From positions 838,001-902,000 of the forward strand of contig NZ_JBBNAD010000005.1 of NCBI RefSeq assembly GCF_037996765.1: 64,000 bases of DNA, given 5' to 3'. The notes beneath the pieces were generated by a model. The model was not told the origin of the DNA. It made no database searches and saw only the letters and a list, made by a program, of their open reading frames with translations. The DNA is from Bdellovibrio sp. GT3 (GTDB taxonomy: Bacteria > Bdellovibrionota > Bdellovibrionia > Bdellovibrionales > Bdellovibrionaceae). Below, in pieces: positions 33,242-42,243 of this stretch (its first letter is position 1; every line of letters begins with the position of its first letter). The translations under genes and the position numbers were made by a program.

Positions 33242-34243
33242 ATGGTGACTCAATCTATTACAGTATCAGACAAGATTCGCAATCGCGCAGCGTGGATTTC
33301 CGCACTGGCAAGTATTGCGATTTTTTCCCTGAAAGTTGCGGCTTACCGTATGACGGGATCTGCGGCGGTACTGTCAGATGCATTGGAAAGCATCGTGAAT
33401 GTGGTTGCCTCCCTGGTGGCATTGTATGTGATCCGTATCTCCGCGCAACCAGCGGACCGGGAACATCCCTACGGGCATGGAAAGGCCGAGTATTTTTCCG
33501 CCACTTTTGAAGGTGGATTGGTGCTCTCTGCTTCGATTCTGATTATTTATGAATCTGTAAAGTCCCTGATATTCCCGGCTCCACCGCAAAAGTTGGAAAT
33601 CGGTATGGCCATAGTTTCTGTGGCGGCATTGCTGAACTTGTTGCTGGGATTGTATTTGAAGCATGTGGGCTCGACCCATCAGTCTGACGCCCTCAAAGCC
33701 AGTGGTGTGCACGTGCTGTCTGACGTGATCACGACGGCAGGTGTGATCGTTGGATTGGGCTTGGTTTTACTGACGGATATTCAGTGGATTGACCCGGTGA
33801 TCGCCATTTTGATTGGTTTGCACCTGGCTTGGTCGGGATACAATATCGTTCGCGAGTCCATGGGTGGCTTGATGGATGAAATCAGCGAGTCCTCCTTGCA
33901 GGATTTGTGTGAGGCTTTAGAGAAAAATCGCCAGCCTGGAATCATCAACATTCATCAATTGCGCATTATGCGAAACGGCCGATTTCATCACGTGGATGCC
34001 CATCTGGTGGTGCCTGAATACTGGGACATCAGTAAGGCTCACGGGGAGACGCTGGAGTTCGAAAAGTCCGTGGTTAAGGACTACGTTTTTGATGGAGAGC
34101 TCGCTTTCCATTTGGACCCTTGTAAAAAATCCTACTGCCCTGAGTGTGATATGCCTGATTGCCCGATTCGTTTGCAGCCATATCAGAGCCGTAGCCCCTT
34201 CACGGTGAAAAGCTTGACCGCTGAGGTTCCAGAGTCTAACTAG
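33242..34243 (+). CDS. cation diffusion facilitator (CDF) transporter
   Basis: 333 residues: six membrane helices, then a C-terminal cytoplasmic domain. Metal-site regions include AVLSDALESIVNV in helix 2, HPYGHGKAEYFSA in the following loop and HVLSDVITTAG in helix 5. The tail has an extra cysteine cluster, CKKSYCPECDMPDC, which may bind a metal. The family exports Zn, Fe, Mn or Cd ions in exchange for protons. The TrmB gene starts 6 bases later, so they share a transcript. Confidence 0.92.
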   Translation: MVTQSITVSDKIRNRAAWISALASIAIFSLKVAAYRMTGSAAVLSDALESIVNVVASLVALYVIRISAQPADREHPYGHGKAEYFSATFEGGLVLSASILIIYESVKSLIFPAPPQKLEIGMAIVSVAALLNLLLGLYLKHVGSTHQSDALKASGVHVLSDVITTAGVIVGLGLVLLTDIQWIDPVIAILIGLHLAWSGYNIVRESMGGLMDEISESSLQDLCEALEKNRQPGIINIHQLRIMRNGRFHHVDAHLVVPEYWDISKAHGETLEFEKSVVKDYVFDGELAFHLDPCKKSYCPECDMPDCPIRLQPYQSRSPFTVKSLTAEVPESN

Positions 34244-34249
34244 TGGGGC

Positions 34250-34960
34250 ATGACAGAATCTCCAATTTCCACGAAACGCAGAATTAATGTTACCGCAGAC
34301 CTTCCTCACCAAACGGACTATACGTTGGCTTTGAATGGGGAGTACTCGCATATTGCGTTTGATGAGATTCGTGTTTTGGCGAACAAAGGTAAATGGCGTT
34401 CCAATGTTTTTAAAACAGCTGCGGCTGTGCCCATGGATCTTGAAGTTGGTACTGGTAACGGCACTCACTTTGCCCACTATGCGCATAAAAATCCGAACCG
34501 CACAGTTGTCGGTTTGGAACTTAAATACAAACCTTTGATCCAAACGATTCGCAGGGCAGACAAAGCCGGTTGCAAAAATGCAGCGGTGGCGCGTTTTCAT
34601 GCTTTCAATCTGACAGATATTTTTGAGCCGGGCGAAATTGATAACGTGTTCATTCACTTCCCGGATCCTTGGACTTCCCCGAAGAAACCTAAGAACCGTT
34701 TCGTACAGAAGCTGAATCTGGATTTGTTGTTTGATCTGCAAAAACCAGGTTCAATTATCGAATTTAAAACTGATTCCCTGGTTTATTTTGACTGGGCGAT
34801 GGATGAGATTCGTCTTTCAAAATACAACATTCTTTTTGAGACCCGTGATCTGCACAACTCACCGATCAAGGCTGAAAACTTTGAAACGGCTTTCGAAAAG
34901 ATCTTTTTGCGCGAAGGTATCAAAATCAACTTCGTGCGTTTACAAAAACCTCACCAGTAG
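34250..34960 (+). CDS. trmB: tRNA (guanine-N7-)-methyltransferase
   Basis: 236 residues. The SAM-binding region has LEVGTGNGTHFAHYA, and the TrmB signature HFPDPWTSPKKPKNRFVQ is complete, followed by the C-terminal IEFKTDS and SPIKAENFETAFEKIF. It makes m7G46 in the variable loop of tRNAs. It follows the CDF gene by 6 bases with GGGG as ribosome site. Its 3' end overlaps the convergent ferredoxin gene by 10 bases. Confidence 0.93.
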   Translation: MTESPISTKRRINVTADLPHQTDYTLALNGEYSHIAFDEIRVLANKGKWRSNVFKTAAAVPMDLEVGTGNGTHFAHYAHKNPNRTVVGLELKYKPLIQTIRRADKAGCKNAAVARFHAFNLTDIFEPGEIDNVFIHFPDPWTSPKKPKNRFVQKLNLDLLFDLQKPGSIIEFKTDSLVYFDWAMDEIRLSKYNILFETRDLHNSPIKAENFETAFEKIFLREGIKINFVRLQKPHQ

Positions 34961-35238
34961 GTTGCGTCCACAGTCACGTCGCCCAAGACTTCAACCTGAC
35001 AGCTAACGCGGTTGTCAGGGGCGACCTTCTTTGTTTCTCGCAAAAATTTTTCCGTTTCATTTTCACTGCTTAGATTTTCGGCTCCAGAGACTATCTGGAT
35101 GCGGCATTTTGCGCAAACGCCGTCCCCAGAGCAGCTGGACGCTACGGGAAGCCCGCCTTTAAGCAGGGCTTCCATGAGGTTCACTCCCTTTTCAACGGTG
35201 ATGGGAGTTCGGTTTTTCTTAAAAGAAATCACAGGCAT
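34951..35238 (-). CDS. 2Fe-2S ferredoxin
   Basis: 95 residues of the adrenodoxin/plant-type fold. The cluster ligands are in CSGDGVCAKC and VSCQ, giving the Cx5Cx2C...C pattern expected for a [2Fe-2S] centre. It carries single electrons; the partner is unknown. It is convergent with trmB and divergent from thioredoxin reductase, about 100 bases away. Confidence 0.9.
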   Translation of the reverse strand: MPVISFKKNRTPITVEKGVNLMEALLKGGLPVASSCSGDGVCAKCRIQIVSGAENLSSENETEKFLRETKKVAPDNRVSCQVEVLGDVTVDATYW

Positions 35239-35338
35239 GTCCTATTGTAGCTGACGCGGTCCAAAACAAGCAAAGAAGTAATGAAATGGGTCCTAATTGT
35301 GATACGCTTTAGGCGTTCTTTTCCAAGAGGGTATTAGT

Positions 35339-36283
35339 ATGTCTCAAGATCAAAAAGTAGAAAATGTCATTATCATCGGCTCAGGACCTGCGGGTCTGAC
35401 TTCGGCTATTTACACTGGCCGTGCAAATTTGGAACCTCTAATGATCGAGGGTGAAGAAGCTGGTGGTCAGTTGATGATCACGACTGAAGTTGAAAACTAT
35501 CCTGGTTTTGATCACGGCATCACAGGTCCGGATTTGATTTCTGTTATGAGAAAACAAGCGGAACGTTTCGGTACGCGCTTTATCACTCGCAACGTGACCA
35601 AAGTGGATTTTTCGGCTCGTCCATTCAAAGTTTGGATTGGTGAAAAACTACATTTGGCAAAATCGATCATCATTTCCACTGGTGCCAGTGCGAAGTACTT
35701 GGGATTGCCATCTGAAAAAACTTACATGAACCGTGGTGTGTCTGCTTGTGCAACTTGTGACGGTGCATTTTTCCGCAATCAGGAAATCATCGTTGTTGGC
35801 GGCGGTGATACAGCAATGGAAGAGGCACAGTTCCTGACTCGTTTTGCCACAAAAGTTTACGTGGTACACAGACGAGATCATTTCCGTGCTTCTAAAATCA
35901 TGGCTGAAAGAACCATGAAGCATCCGAAGATCCAGGTGATCTGGGATTCTGAAGTTACAGAAGTTTTGGGTGACGGCAAATCCATGACCGGTGCCAAAGT
36001 AAAAAACCTTAAAACAGGTGAAGTTCAGGAAATGAACGTAACTGGACTTTTCATTGCTATCGGTCACAAACCGACGACGGATTTGTTCAAAGGTATCCTG
36101 GATATGAATGAAACAGGCTACTTGGTTACACAACCAAACACGACCTATACAAATATTCCTGGTGTCTTTGCAGCCGGAGACGTGCAAGATCATGTGTATC
36201 GCCAGGCGATCACTGCTGCAGGTACGGGCTGTATGGCGGCTATCGATGCTGAACGTTGGTTGGAAGCTCAAGCGCATCATTAA
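35339..36283 (+). CDS. trxB: thioredoxin reductase
   Basis: 314 residues. FAD motif IIGSGPAGLTSAIYTGRAN near the start, redox-active CATC (SACATCDGAFF, about 134-137), NADPH motif VVGGGDTAMEEA, and the C-terminal FAD motif VFAAGDVQD. It reduces thioredoxin with NADPH. AGAGGG precedes the ATG. The receiver-domain gene follows 15 bases after the stop and is probably cotranscribed. Confidence 0.95.
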   Translation: MSQDQKVENVIIIGSGPAGLTSAIYTGRANLEPLMIEGEEAGGQLMITTEVENYPGFDHGITGPDLISVMRKQAERFGTRFITRNVTKVDFSARPFKVWIGEKLHLAKSIIISTGASAKYLGLPSEKTYMNRGVSACATCDGAFFRNQEIIVVGGGDTAMEEAQFLTRFATKVYVVHRRDHFRASKIMAERTMKHPKIQVIWDSEVTEVLGDGKSMTGAKVKNLKTGEVQEMNVTGLFIAIGHKPTTDLFKGILDMNETGYLVTQPNTTYTNIPGVFAAGDVQDHVYRQAITAAGTGCMAAIDAERWLEAQAHH

Positions 36284-36297
36284 TTTTTGAGGAATCT

Positions 36298-36795
36298 ATG
36301 AAGGATAAACGCATTAATACCAAGGATTTGGTTAATAAGATTGAGAAGATCACAAAGGCTCGTATTGCAAGCCAGGATGTGGTTGATTTGGATCAATTTC
36401 GTGAAGCAAAAAAGAAATTGGATCCAAAGATCATTCTCGTCATAGAAGATGACGAGACGATGCGTTCTGCGATGAAGAGAATCCTTGAAAGCGAAGGTTA
36501 CGTGACGAAGCTTGCTGCTGATGCCACGGAACTTTCAACCGTTTTGGATGATCATCCGGTGGATTTGATTTTGCTGGACGTAGGTCTTCCATGGGTGAAT
36601 GGTTTTGAACTAGCCCAGTTGTTAAAAGAACACAAAGATCTGAAAAAGATCCCATTGGTTTTTGTATCCGGTAAGGCATCAGAGGAAGACATGAAAAAGG
36701 CTTTCGAACTGGGCGCTGATGATTACATTAAGAAACCGTTTGATGTGGATAAATTGAAGAAGACGGTTGAGACGCTTTTAAAGTTGAACCCGTAA
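36298..36795 (+). CDS. single-domain response regulator with N-terminal extension
   Basis: 165 residues. About 44 charged residues precede a complete receiver domain with Glu-Asp-Asp at 50-52, phospho-acceptor Asp94 (LILLDVGLPWVNG) and Lys146 (YIKKPF). There is no output domain, so it acts by protein contact. The extension (DLVNKIEKITKARIASQDVV) could form a helix or coiled coil. GAGG sets the ATG at 36298. It is cotranscribed with trxB by spacing, and a terminator follows. Confidence 0.88.
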   Translation: MKDKRINTKDLVNKIEKITKARIASQDVVDLDQFREAKKKLDPKIILVIEDDETMRSAMKRILESEGYVTKLAADATELSTVLDDHPVDLILLDVGLPWVNGFELAQLLKEHKDLKKIPLVFVSGKASEEDMKKAFELGADDYIKKPFDVDKLKKTVETLLKLNP

Positions 36796-36821
36796 AATAA
36801 GAATGAAAATTGAATGAAGAA

Positions 36822-36845
36822 GGCCGACGATGAGTCGGCTTTTTT
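36822..36845 (+). terminator. rho-independent terminator after the receiver gene
   Basis: GCCGAC (36823-36828) pairs with GTCGGC (36834-36839) over a short loop, followed by a run of six T. Confidence 0.85.
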
Positions 36846-36941
36846 CGTTTTGTGCACGTATTGTTTCTAGTCCAGATCTGATCTTCACGACCTACCGTTT
36901 TAATGCCGAAAAACATAACCTTGTTATATCAAGGAGAAAAC

Positions 36942-38222
36942 ATGAATAGAATTTTTGGCAGTGTTTTGGCATTGGCAATGGTAGTGGGTTGCGCGCATAA
37001 AGAAGTATCTTCTTTGGATGCTATTCAATCGCACAATCCCGGCATTATTTATCTTAAGGCGGGCGATCGTGCGCCAGCGGGTGCGCCTCAACTTGAGTGG
37101 ACTCGTGGTACTGTGTCTTTCTATGTTACTGGTGCGGCCCCTGAGGGCGAGGTAACTCAAGAGGTAAAAGTAAATCAGGAAATGATTTGGACTGAAACTG
37201 AATACTTCACGGATTCCCGCTCTGAGTATCAGGAATTTGTGGTTCCAGGAACTTGCTCTGATTTCAAATGTTCTGCGGGCGCTGGCAAGAGTGAACTATG
37301 GGATGCATTCTATTCAGCTACCGGAGAGAGAAAAGCGGCGGCTCTTGATGCGGCGATTTCCGGTATCGGAATTGTTTCAGCTAAAAATCTTGTGGCTAAA
37401 GGCTATTTCAAGTCAAAACCAAGATCATGGGATGAGTTCACTCGTGAGATCAATACAGCGGCAAGCCGTGACGTAATCAAGAAGAGTGTCGCGACGTTGG
37501 TTATCGAAAACAATCGTTATGAAAACATCACGAAGCTTGGTTATGGCACAAACTCCTGCCAGGAAGTAAAAAGAACTTGTGATCTTTACATCACGAAACT
37601 GGTTCAAGTTCCTTTCCAAAATTCCCGTGAAGTTCAAAAGCGTCGCATTGTTGAAACAAAAATTTTCAAAGTTACAGTGAAAGTATCTGGTTCAATGCTG
37701 TTGCCTGATGAAAAAGACACCATTTCTGTGAAGATTGATCAAACTGGCAAAGTTGTAGATGCTGATTCAAGCGGTAACAACACTTACGCAAAGGTTAGTG
37801 AATCCGTTGAAGGGCAAAACGTAACAGTTGAGTTGAAAGCGACGAATCGTATCTTGCGCGCTCTTTCAAACAACACGATTCGTCAGGAATCTTATACGTT
37901 AGTTGGTGGCAAGCCAAACTTCATCTTGGATGTGGATCCTGCAATGATTCCTGGTAAAGAAGATCCAAATGCACAACTGGTCATTGATTATACAGTTGAG
38001 ATTTGCGAATACGGTTGGACTGGTACTTGTGGATGGTCTGATTGGAAAAAAACGAAAATGGCCAGCGCGGTCATCACTGCGGCTCGTACAATTATCCCGG
38101 TGGACGTGCCTCGTAAGAACAAGTCACAAATTCTTTATCGTGTAACTCGTAAAAACTCTATCTACTTCGATAGCAAAGGTTTGAACGAGCGCGAAACTGA
38201 TGAAATCAAAATGCCGAAGTAA
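36942..38222 (+). CDS. hypothetical lipoprotein
   Basis: About 426 residues with a lipoprotein signal (MNRIFGSVLALAMVVGCAHK, lipidated Cys17). Two later cysteine pairs (TCSDFKC, SCQEVKRTC) and a final one (CEYGWTGTC) suggest disulphides in the periplasm. The C-terminal part is strand-rich. AAGGAG precedes the ATG; a longer frame opening at 36903 is rejected. No family was recognised. A bidirectional terminator lies behind it. Confidence 0.65.
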   Translation: MNRIFGSVLALAMVVGCAHKEVSSLDAIQSHNPGIIYLKAGDRAPAGAPQLEWTRGTVSFYVTGAAPEGEVTQEVKVNQEMIWTETEYFTDSRSEYQEFVVPGTCSDFKCSAGAGKSELWDAFYSATGERKAAALDAAISGIGIVSAKNLVAKGYFKSKPRSWDEFTREINTAASRDVIKKSVATLVIENNRYENITKLGYGTNSCQEVKRTCDLYITKLVQVPFQNSREVQKRRIVETKIFKVTVKVSGSMLLPDEKDTISVKIDQTGKVVDADSSGNNTYAKVSESVEGQNVTVELKATNRILRALSNNTIRQESYTLVGGKPNFILDVDPAMIPGKEDPNAQLVIDYTVEICEYGWTGTCGWSDWKKTKMASAVITAARTIIPVDVPRKNKSQILYRVTRKNSIYFDSKGLNERETDEIKMPK

Positions 38223-38240
38223 TTCTGTAAACTGCAGAAT

Positions 38241-38270
38241 AAAAAAAGCCCGGGTCACCCCGGGCTTTTT
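38241..38270. terminator. bidirectional rho-independent terminator
   Basis: The stem GCCCGGG (38248-38254) pairs with CCCGGGC (38259-38265), flanked by seven A and five T. It lies between convergent genes and would stop both transcripts. Confidence 0.92.
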
Positions 38271-38275
38271 GCTTT

Positions 38276-41200
38276 TTAAAGTTCGACTTCTTTGGTTCTT
38301 TCAAGTGGCGACAGCATCAGATACAGCGCCGGAACCACGAACAAGGTTAAAAGTGTTGAAACAATGGTTCCCCCGATAATCGTCAAACCCATCGGCAGGC
38401 GGGTTTCAGCGCCAATTCCAGATCCAAATACCAAGGGCGTTGCCGCAGCGACTGTTGCAACTGAGGTCATTAGAATCGGTCGTAAGCGAACCGGGCAGGC
38501 TTCAACCAAGGCTTTTACCACATTCTTTCGGTCTTCTTTGTTTTTATGGCGAACTTGGTTTGTGAACTCCACCAGCAGGATCGAATTCTTTTTCGCGATA
38601 CCCATCAATACAATCAAACCGATAAAGCTGAACAGATTCAAGGATACATCAAACATCCACAAAGCAATCAAAGCTCCGCTCACGCTGAATGGCAAAGCCA
38701 CCAATACCGAGATCGGATGGATGAAGGAGTTAAACTGCACCGCCAGGATCAGGTACGCCACTAAAATACCGATCGCAAGAGCGGAGTAGAGACTTTGGAA
38801 TGACTGCGCGAAACCTGCCGAAGCACCTTCCAGGGCATAAGAGTAACCCTGCGGCAGAATCTCTTTGGCAATGGCAGCAGTACGTTGCAGAACGGCCGCC
38901 TGAGATTGTCCAGGATACAAGTTACCAAAAACCGAGATGGCTCTTTGGCGATTCACACGGCTGATACTTTGAATAGCGCCTGATTCCTTGATGTTCACCA
39001 GTTGTGACATCGGAATCAGATTTCCGAAGTTGTTGCGAACATAGAGCTTTCTAAAGTCTTCAGGCTTTTGGATCTGGTTTTCCTGAATTTTGAAGCGCAC
39101 GTCATAACGGCGGCCATCGGCAGTGTAGCGACCCTGACGAAGTCCACCGATACCAGCTTGTAAAAGTTGACCAACGGTTTCGATTGAAACTCCGCGATCC
39201 GCCATAGCCTTACGATTCGGAGTCAGGATCAGTTCAGGAATTCCCGAGCGGAAGTCACTGTCCAAATCCACAGCCAGCTTCTCAGCCGACAAGCGCTCCA
39301 TTAGCTCTTCGGACTTTTTCTGAAGCACTTCTAGATCAGAGCCGCGCAAATTGATCGCCAAGGGATTCTGACGTCCTGACGACAGATTTCGGGCAGAAAC
39401 ATCCCGCATGGATATACGCACACCCTTGATTGCCTTAAACTGGCCACGAAGTTCATTCATCACCTGAACGTGACCGACGGAGCGCTCTTTACGGGGCTTA
39501 AGAGTAACGGGCATAAAGAATTGATTTACGTTCGCAGAGCCACCGCCGCCACCGATGGAAGTGACAAATCCTTGAACGGCCGGATTCTTGTGAAGGATCT
39601 CTTCAACCTGTCTGGCGATTTTATCTGTTGCCTCAAGGGAGGTTCCTGGCGCTGCCTGACCGTTGATGATAATAAAGTTTTGATCTTGGGCTGGAACGAA
39701 TTCCTGGCGAACGTGGGAAATCAAAACCAACGAGATCGCAAAGAGTACCAGCGAAACCAGTACAATCGGGTACTTCCACTTTAAGGTCTTCTGTAGAATT
39801 TTCTGATAAAAGTGGGCGAAGTTTTCAAAGATCACATCCAGTTTGTGCTCGAACTTGGTAACTTTCGGCTCGCTACTTAGGAAAGCGGCCGCGCGCATCG
39901 GGGTGATCGTGACTGCTTCCAAAAGTGAAAGAAGTACGGCGGCACACATCGTGACCCCGAATTGGAAAAAGAATTTTCCAATAATGCCGTCCATGAAAAC
40001 GACAGGCAGGAATACGGCAACCACGGCAAGTGTTGCTGCGATGGCTGCGGGCAGAACTTCTTTAGAACCGTCAGAGGCCGCTTTGGCTGAGCTTTTGCCC
40101 ATGCGGTAGTGTCGGATGATGTTTTCCAAAAGCATGATGGCATCATCGACGACGATGGAAATCGAAAGAGTCAACGCAAGCAAAGTGAACAGATTTAAAG
40201 TGAAGCCAGAGAAATATAGAATCGTAAAAGTCCCGACAATCGAGGTCGGAATCGAGAACAGAATATTAATCGCAGCTGGAATGCTGCCCAGGAACAGGAA
40301 GCAAATCACAATGGTGATTAGGGCTGCGACCCACAATTTTTCAAGTGTCAGGTGAACAGTGGCTTCGGTGGAGCGGGTATAATCGACGTTAATGCGATAA
40401 TCGTAGCCCTTTGGAAAACTGTCTTTGATTTCTGCAAGTTTAGCCAAGACTGCGTTCGCAACTTCAACTTCATTGGTGCCGCGTTGTTTGCGAATTTGCA
40501 TTGCGACGGCCTGACGTCCATCAAAACGTGCAATACGACGAATATCTGACAAACCATCCTCGACTCGGGCTACGTCGCGAATGTAGATGGCTTTTTCCTG
40601 AATACGCTGACCGCCACGATTTAGAATCTGAATGTCGCCGACTTCCTTGACGTTAGTGGCTTCGCCCAGCCAACGAACGCGCAGTTCGCGGTCTTTCTCA
40701 GTGAATTGACCAGCGGCACTTTCGATATGCTGACTGGCTAAGGCCGCGACCACGTCATTCACGGTCAAATAGTTTTGTTCAAGCTTTCGGATGTCCAACC
40801 AGATACGCAGATTTCTAACGCTGAATCCGCCGATGCTGACCTCACCAATGCCCGGAAGAAAACGCAATTGATCCAGAAGGTAGTTGTTGGTCCAATTCAG
40901 CATGTCCTTTAAGGTCGCGTCACCATAAACGGAGACGATCATGATTGGATCTTCTTCGGGATTTTGCTTTCTGACGACAGCAGGGTCGACGCCTTGAGGA
41001 AGTCTTAGTTGGGAAAGTGCAGTTTGCACCTCTTGCAGAACGACATCCACATTGCGATTGATATCGAATTCCAATGTGACAACACCCGTGCCTTGGCGCG
41101 CGGATGAACGCATCTCTTTGATGCCTTCAATGGCAAGGAGACGTTCTTCGATAGGGTCGACAAGCTCGGCTTCGACGATTTCCGGTGCGGCACCTTCATA

Positions 41201-41350
41201 AGTCACAGAAACGCTGACTACCGGGAAGTCGACATCGGGCAGTTGACTGATTCCCATGCGGTTCATACAGATGGCACCGAACACGATGAGAGCAAACATG
41301 ATGACCCAGGCAAAAACGGGCCGGCGAATGGATAGATCAATCAATCCCAT
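38276..41350 (-). CDS. RND family multidrug efflux pump (HAE1/AcrB type)
   Basis: About 1024 residues, the normal RND length. It begins with the amphipathic helix MGLIDLSIRRPVFAWVIMFA. The TM4 proton-relay motif is visible as SISIVVDDAIMLLEN, with two adjacent Asp. PVVFMDGIIGKFFFQF and the second-half repeat LMGIAKKNSILLVEF also match. It is a proton-driven trimeric exporter in the inner membrane. The start at 41350 is set by GGAGG. No membrane-fusion protein or TolC gene is adjacent. Confidence 0.94.
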   Translation of the reverse strand: MGLIDLSIRRPVFAWVIMFALIVFGAICMNRMGISQLPDVDFPVVSVSVTYEGAAPEIVEAELVDPIEERLLAIEGIKEMRSSARQGTGVVTLEFDINRNVDVVLQEVQTALSQLRLPQGVDPAVVRKQNPEEDPIMIVSVYGDATLKDMLNWTNNYLLDQLRFLPGIGEVSIGGFSVRNLRIWLDIRKLEQNYLTVNDVVAALASQHIESAAGQFTEKDRELRVRWLGEATNVKEVGDIQILNRGGQRIQEKAIYIRDVARVEDGLSDIRRIARFDGRQAVAMQIRKQRGTNEVEVANAVLAKLAEIKDSFPKGYDYRINVDYTRSTEATVHLTLEKLWVAALITIVICFLFLGSIPAAINILFSIPTSIVGTFTILYFSGFTLNLFTLLALTLSISIVVDDAIMLLENIIRHYRMGKSSAKAASDGSKEVLPAAIAATLAVVAVFLPVVFMDGIIGKFFFQFGVTMCAAVLLSLLEAVTITPMRAAAFLSSEPKVTKFEHKLDVIFENFAHFYQKILQKTLKWKYPIVLVSLVLFAISLVLISHVRQEFVPAQDQNFIIINGQAAPGTSLEATDKIARQVEEILHKNPAVQGFVTSIGGGGGSANVNQFFMPVTLKPRKERSVGHVQVMNELRGQFKAIKGVRISMRDVSARNLSSGRQNPLAINLRGSDLEVLQKKSEELMERLSAEKLAVDLDSDFRSGIPELILTPNRKAMADRGVSIETVGQLLQAGIGGLRQGRYTADGRRYDVRFKIQENQIQKPEDFRKLYVRNNFGNLIPMSQLVNIKESGAIQSISRVNRQRAISVFGNLYPGQSQAAVLQRTAAIAKEILPQGYSYALEGASAGFAQSFQSLYSALAIGILVAYLILAVQFNSFIHPISVLVALPFSVSGALIALWMFDVSLNLFSFIGLIVLMGIAKKNSILLVEFTNQVRHKNKEDRKNVVKALVEACPVRLRPILMTSVATVAAATPLVFGSGIGAETRLPMGLTIIGGTIVSTLLTLFVVPALYLMLSPLERTKEVEL

Positions 41351-41460
41351 AGGACCTCCGGAAGTCCTTAGCATCCCCCAGTGAAATTGGTGGATCAACA
41401 AGTTTTGTCTTAATAAAACTTAGGCGGGCATATTGCATTGAATGACGGTGGGAGTACGAG

Positions 41461-42243
41461 ATGAAAATTAGGCATATTTGGCTTTCAATTAGGATAGCAC
41501 TAATTGTCGTTGTCGCTTTGTTAGACAGCGGGCATGCCTATTCCCAGACTGAAAATCAACCTTCACAAATGGAAATCTCACTTCTTCAAGATCAGGAATT
41601 TCAACCCTGGAAATGGCAGGAATCAGTGTGTGATGACTGTCAGATCATGCTGATTCCCACCGCTGAGATCGTGGATACGATCAAAGTACGTCGCTTTATT
41701 CAAGCCCTGGCAGTCAATAAACCTGAGCTGCAGAAGATATATAAAATCAGTGGCGCTGAGTATACTTTACTGGCTCAGATATCTGTCGGGATATTGGGAA
41801 GAGAATCCCTGTTCGGTGAAAGTTCCAGGTATAAAATTAAAGAATCAATGCCATGGTTGGTTAAAGCGGCCAAAGTCACCAAAGCAGTTGCAACCGGCTC
41901 CAGCGTGTCTCCGAACAGTCGCGGGTTGACGCAGATTAAATTTCTGCCGACACAAGTATCAGAGAGATTTGGTATCACACCAGAAAATTTGGATATTCCT
42001 GAGAACGCAGCCATCGCGACAATGGGTTACTTGATCGAGGCGTTGGGCCAATTGAAGAATCGTATTAGGATCTATCGTCTGGAGCATATTACTCCTGACA
42101 GATACGCGGATTATCTTCCATATATTTATTTTGGTCGCAGTCGGGCGATAATCGATAAAACTGCACGTCCGGAACAGAACGCCTACGTGCAAGCTTTAAA
42201 AAAGTATATGAATTTGATCGAGGTCTTTGAGCGGCAGCCTTAG
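41461..42243 (+). CDS. putative divergent lytic transglycosylase-like exported protein
   Basis: 260 residues with a signal peptide (cut near HAYSQ at 25-29). The middle resembles the SLT lysozyme fold: the candidate catalytic Glu115 in ISVGILGRESLFGE, the block SRGLTQIKFLP at 153-163 (compare SxGLMQxMP of transglycosylases), and NAAIATMGYLI. If active it would cleave peptidoglycan in the periplasm. The match is to pattern only, and spacing differs from classic SLT proteins. It overlaps the convergent lipoprotein gene by 4 bases. Confidence 0.5.
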   Translation: MKIRHIWLSIRIALIVVVALLDSGHAYSQTENQPSQMEISLLQDQEFQPWKWQESVCDDCQIMLIPTAEIVDTIKVRRFIQALAVNKPELQKIYKISGAEYTLLAQISVGILGRESLFGESSRYKIKESMPWLVKAAKVTKAVATGSSVSPNSRGLTQIKFLPTQVSERFGITPENLDIPENAAIATMGYLIEALGQLKNRIRIYRLEHITPDRYADYLPYIYFGRSRAIIDKTARPEQNAYVQALKKYMNLIEVFERQP

